Shown piece after piece: positions 62,141-64,000 of a DNA stretch of 64,000 bases (the stretch's first letter is position 1; each line of letters opens with the position of its first letter). Origin of the DNA: Methanolobus vulcani (GTDB lineage Archaea; Halobacteriota; Methanosarcinia; Methanosarcinales; Methanosarcinaceae); the NCBI RefSeq assembly GCF_900100715.1, contig NZ_FNCA01000002.1, forward strand, positions 310,001 to 374,000, in the 5' to 3' direction. The notes beneath the pieces are model-generated. The model was not told the origin of the DNA and did not search any database. It was given only the letters and a program-made list of their open reading frames with translations. The position numbers were made by a program, and so were the translations under genes.

Positions 62141-63055
62141 ATGTCTTCCCCGGAAACAACAGAACTTCTTACAGATTCTTATGGACGCACAGTCAGAAGT
62201 CTGAGGATGTCTGTAACTGACCGCTGCAATCTGAATTGCATCTACTGTCATAATGAAGGTCATATTGGTCATAACAAAGAAATGTCAGTGGATACTATTG
62301 TTAATATAGTGGAAGTAGGGTCTCGTTTTGGAATAAACAGGCTGAAGATCTCCGGTGGTGAACCACTTCTTAGAAAAGACCTTGAAGAAGCACTTATGCG
62401 TCTTCCGGAAATGCGGGATGTTTCCATGACTACCAATGCTGTTCTGCTTAAAGGCAGGGCATCGTCTCTTAAAGATGCAGGTCTTGACAGGGTCAATATA
62501 AGTCTTGACACTCTGAACCCTGATAAGTATCACACTATTACTAACTGCGGAAAGGGAATTTTTGATAAGGTTCTTGACGGGATACATGAGGCAGTGGATG
62601 TTGGCCTTACTCCGGTCAAACTCAATATGGTCCTTCTCAAAGACCTTAACGACAATGAGATCAAGGACATGCTGGAGTTTACACGCGAATATAACGGGGA
62701 TGTGATCTTGCAATTGATCGAGCTTATGGACTTCCGGGATCTTCCGCAGTACAGGATAAATGCCAACGAAGTTGAACGCTCACTAATGTCCGTATCTTCT
62801 GATGTAAAGGTGCGTGAGCTACATAAAAGGAAAAAGTATATTATCAATGGTGCAGAAGTCGAATTTGTCAGACCGGTTGATAATACTGAATTCTGTGCTA
62901 ATTGTAATCGTTTAAGAGTCACAGCAGGCGGAAAACTGAAGCCCTGTCTTCTGGTAAGTGATAATATGGTTGATGTCTCTGAAGCCAGTGTTGAAGAGTT
63001 ACCCGATCTCTTCAGGCTTGCTGTCAGCAGGCGTGTGCCGTTCTGTAAAAGTTGA
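62141..63055 (+). CDS. moaA: GTP 3',8-cyclase (molybdenum cofactor)
   Basis: A 304-residue radical SAM enzyme for the first step of molybdopterin synthesis. The N-terminal cluster motif is CNLNCIYCHNEG. The C-terminal substrate-side cluster is FCANCNRLRVTAGGKLKPC. KISGGEPLLRKDLE and NISLDTLNPDKY are family motifs. A TATA-like TTAAATAAATAA lies about 20-25 bases before the ATG at 62141, suggesting a leaderless transcript. Its frame is followed by a small gene 13 bases downstream. Confidence 0.94.
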   Translation: MSSPETTELLTDSYGRTVRSLRMSVTDRCNLNCIYCHNEGHIGHNKEMSVDTIVNIVEVGSRFGINRLKISGGEPLLRKDLEEALMRLPEMRDVSMTTNAVLLKGRASSLKDAGLDRVNISLDTLNPDKYHTITNCGKGIFDKVLDGIHEAVDVGLTPVKLNMVLLKDLNDNEIKDMLEFTREYNGDVILQLIELMDFRDLPQYRINANEVERSLMSVSSDVKVRELHKRKKYIINGAEVEFVRPVDNTEFCANCNRLRVTAGGKLKPCLLVSDNMVDVSEASVEELPDLFRLAVSRRVPFCKS

Positions 63056-63068
63056 AGGAGTAGTAAAA

Positions 63069-63218
63069 ATGGAAGTCGTACTTACAGTAGATGGAAAGGA
63101 TATTGAGATCAATCATTTCGTGCAGTCCATACTTGGCAGCACTGTCATTGGAGCAGTCACAACACTTCATGGTGTTGAAGATGATTGCAGGGAAGTCGTA
63201 ATAAAAGTAAAACAGTAG
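63069..63218 (+). CDS. small conserved protein downstream of moaA
   Basis: A 49-residue protein (MEVVLTVDGKDIEINHFVQS, then ILGSTVIGAVTTLHGVEDDC and a basic end KVKQ). AAGGAG precedes the ATG at 63069, and the gap to moaA is 13 bases, so it is co-transcribed. It looks like a conserved small domain of methanogens, beta-alpha-beta in character. Function unknown. Confidence 0.75.
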   Translation: MEVVLTVDGKDIEINHFVQSILGSTVIGAVTTLHGVEDDCREVVIKVKQ

Positions 63219-63290
63219 TTCCTGAAATAGTGTCAGGAACCATTTTGTCGTTTTTAAGTTTCTGTGTTTTTTGACCTTATCTCAATTATC

Positions 63291-64000
63291 TTATAACAGA
63301 TGCTCTATTTCTGAGAAATCGATAGGTGATGTTGCGTCAAGTGATATGGGTGTCACTGAAACATTTCCATTGTTCATTATGGCATGAACGTCGGTGCCCT
63401 GTTCTTCTTCAACCAGCAAGTCTCCTGCAATCCAGTAATATGGTCTGCCTCTGGGATCATGTCTTTCTTCAACATCGGTCTTGAAGAACTTCCTGGCCAG
63501 ACGTGTGATCTCAATGTCAGGATCATCTTCTGCATGGTGGGGTATGTTCACGTTAAGCAGGTCAACATTTTCGGGTAGTCCATGTTCCAGAACTTTCTTT
63601 GCAATCCTGTTTACAACTTTAATGGCAACATTATAGTCATGCTTGAAATTCCTGTTGTCATCAAATTTATCTCCTTCTTCCATGACCTGTATGGAAGCAG
63701 CAATTGCAGGGATCCCATAACTTGCACCTTCCAGTGCCGCACCTATCGTGCCTGATGTGGTAATAGTGTCAGTACTGATATTTTCTCCGATATTGAATCC
63801 TGAGAGGATAAGATCGGGCATTTGTTTCATGACTGCAAAAATTCCCAGTATCACAGAATCTGTAGGTGTGCCTGCAACTGCGTTGACATCTATTCCTTTG
63901 ATCGTTGTCTGTGTTATCCTGAGCGGCTCAAAGATGGAGATGGATCTTCCAACACCACTTTGCTGAGTCATGGGTGCGGATACTGTCACATCTCCAAGGT
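63291..64000 (-). CDS. surE: 5'/3'-nucleotidase SurE, 5' truncated by window end
   Basis: The C-terminal 236 or so residues of SurE. The frame is open to base 64000 on the minus strand, so the start and the first catalytic motif (NDDG) lie outside. Visible are SAPMTQQSGVGRSISIFEPL, the substrate motif LSGFNIGENI, TSGTIGAALEGASYGIPAIA and NVNIPHHAED. SurE removes phosphate from nucleoside monophosphates. It converges with the moaA unit. Confidence 0.94.
   Translation of the reverse strand, partial: LGDVTVSAPMTQQSGVGRSISIFEPLRITQTTIKGIDVNAVAGTPTDSVILGIFAVMKQMPDLILSGFNIGENISTDTITTSGTIGAALEGASYGIPAIAASIQVMEEGDKFDDNRNFKHDYNVAIKVVNRIAKKVLEHGLPENVDLLNVNIPHHAEDDPDIEITRLARKFFKTDVEERHDPRGRPYYWIAGDLLVEEEQGTDVHAIMNNGNVSVTPISLDATSPIDFSEIEHLL

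Noticed and set aside
1-64000. Phage, integron or insertion sequence
   Set aside because: No transposase, integrase, terminase or long terminal repeat was found; accessory genes at 34-42 kb appear singly.

Overview
The window comes from a methanogenic archaeon, most likely a methylotrophic member of the Methanosarcinales (Methanolobus/Methanococcoides-like; this genus guess is inference). Supporting genes are the coenzyme F430 enzyme CfbB, a YcaO-TfuA pair of the type that makes the thioglycine of methyl-coenzyme M reductase, and the archaeal mevalonate enzymes phosphomevalonate dehydratase and UbiD-type decarboxylase. Archaeal lipid enzymes, thermosome, Orc1/Cdc6, PCNA, primase, transcript-cleavage factor TFS, RtcB/archease, and PGF-CTERM and PEF-CTERM surface proteins agree. 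Genes are short-spaced, strands alternate often, and Shine-Dalgarno (SD) sites are mixed with probable leaderless starts. I saw no transposase, phage module or CRISPR array.

Layout. 0-8.4 kb: a truncated histidine kinase, anaerobic ribonucleotide reductase, Mrp ATPase with a DUF134 regulator, UppP, then an operon of two NifX-like proteins and two MinD-type ATPases with inserted ferredoxin domains. 8.4-16 kb: a 2009-residue secreted protein without a membrane anchor, translationally coupled to a PGF-CTERM protein. 16-21 kb: a metallo-beta-lactamase/rhodanese enzyme, a DtxR-like regulator and a ZnuABC-type metal importer. 21-25 kb: ycaO-tfuA, divergent from a 46-residue peptide gene and a cysteine desulfurase. 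25-34 kb: Orc1/Cdc6, thermosome, a small basic protein, a YkgJ protein, and a four-gene operon with UbiD-type decarboxylase, both aconitase-X subunits and a B12/radical SAM protein.

34-43 kb is the most accessory-looking stretch. It has a CPCC protein, an orphan ABC ATPase, a histidine kinase, a DODA-type dioxygenase, a cupredoxin lipoprotein, several small zinc-ribbon proteins, an orphan nucleotidyltransferase, a Tag-like DNA glycosylase with an Fe-S loop, and tRNA-Thr(UGU). 43-51 kb: class II aldolase, archaetidylinositol-phosphate synthase, archease-RtcB, a probable structured RNA or miniature element, a PUA protein, a bactofilin-like protein, ArgD and HisC. 51-64 kb: an artA-asd-pss-mptD operon, a cation-chloride cotransporter, NUDIX-TFS-PCNA-PriL, two PEF-CTERM proteins, CfbB, MoaA and truncated SurE.

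The clearest functional link runs across the window. Archaeosortase A and two phospholipid enzymes sit in one operon (51.4-53.5 kb), and a likely ArtA substrate, the PGF-CTERM protein, is encoded at 8.5-9.9 kb with a giant partner that may depend on it for retention at the surface. The two PEF-CTERM proteins should need a different sortase that is not in the window. The least explained items are the giant protein pair, the small peptide between YcaO-TfuA and the cysteine desulfurase, and the hairpin-rich element near 46.6 kb.
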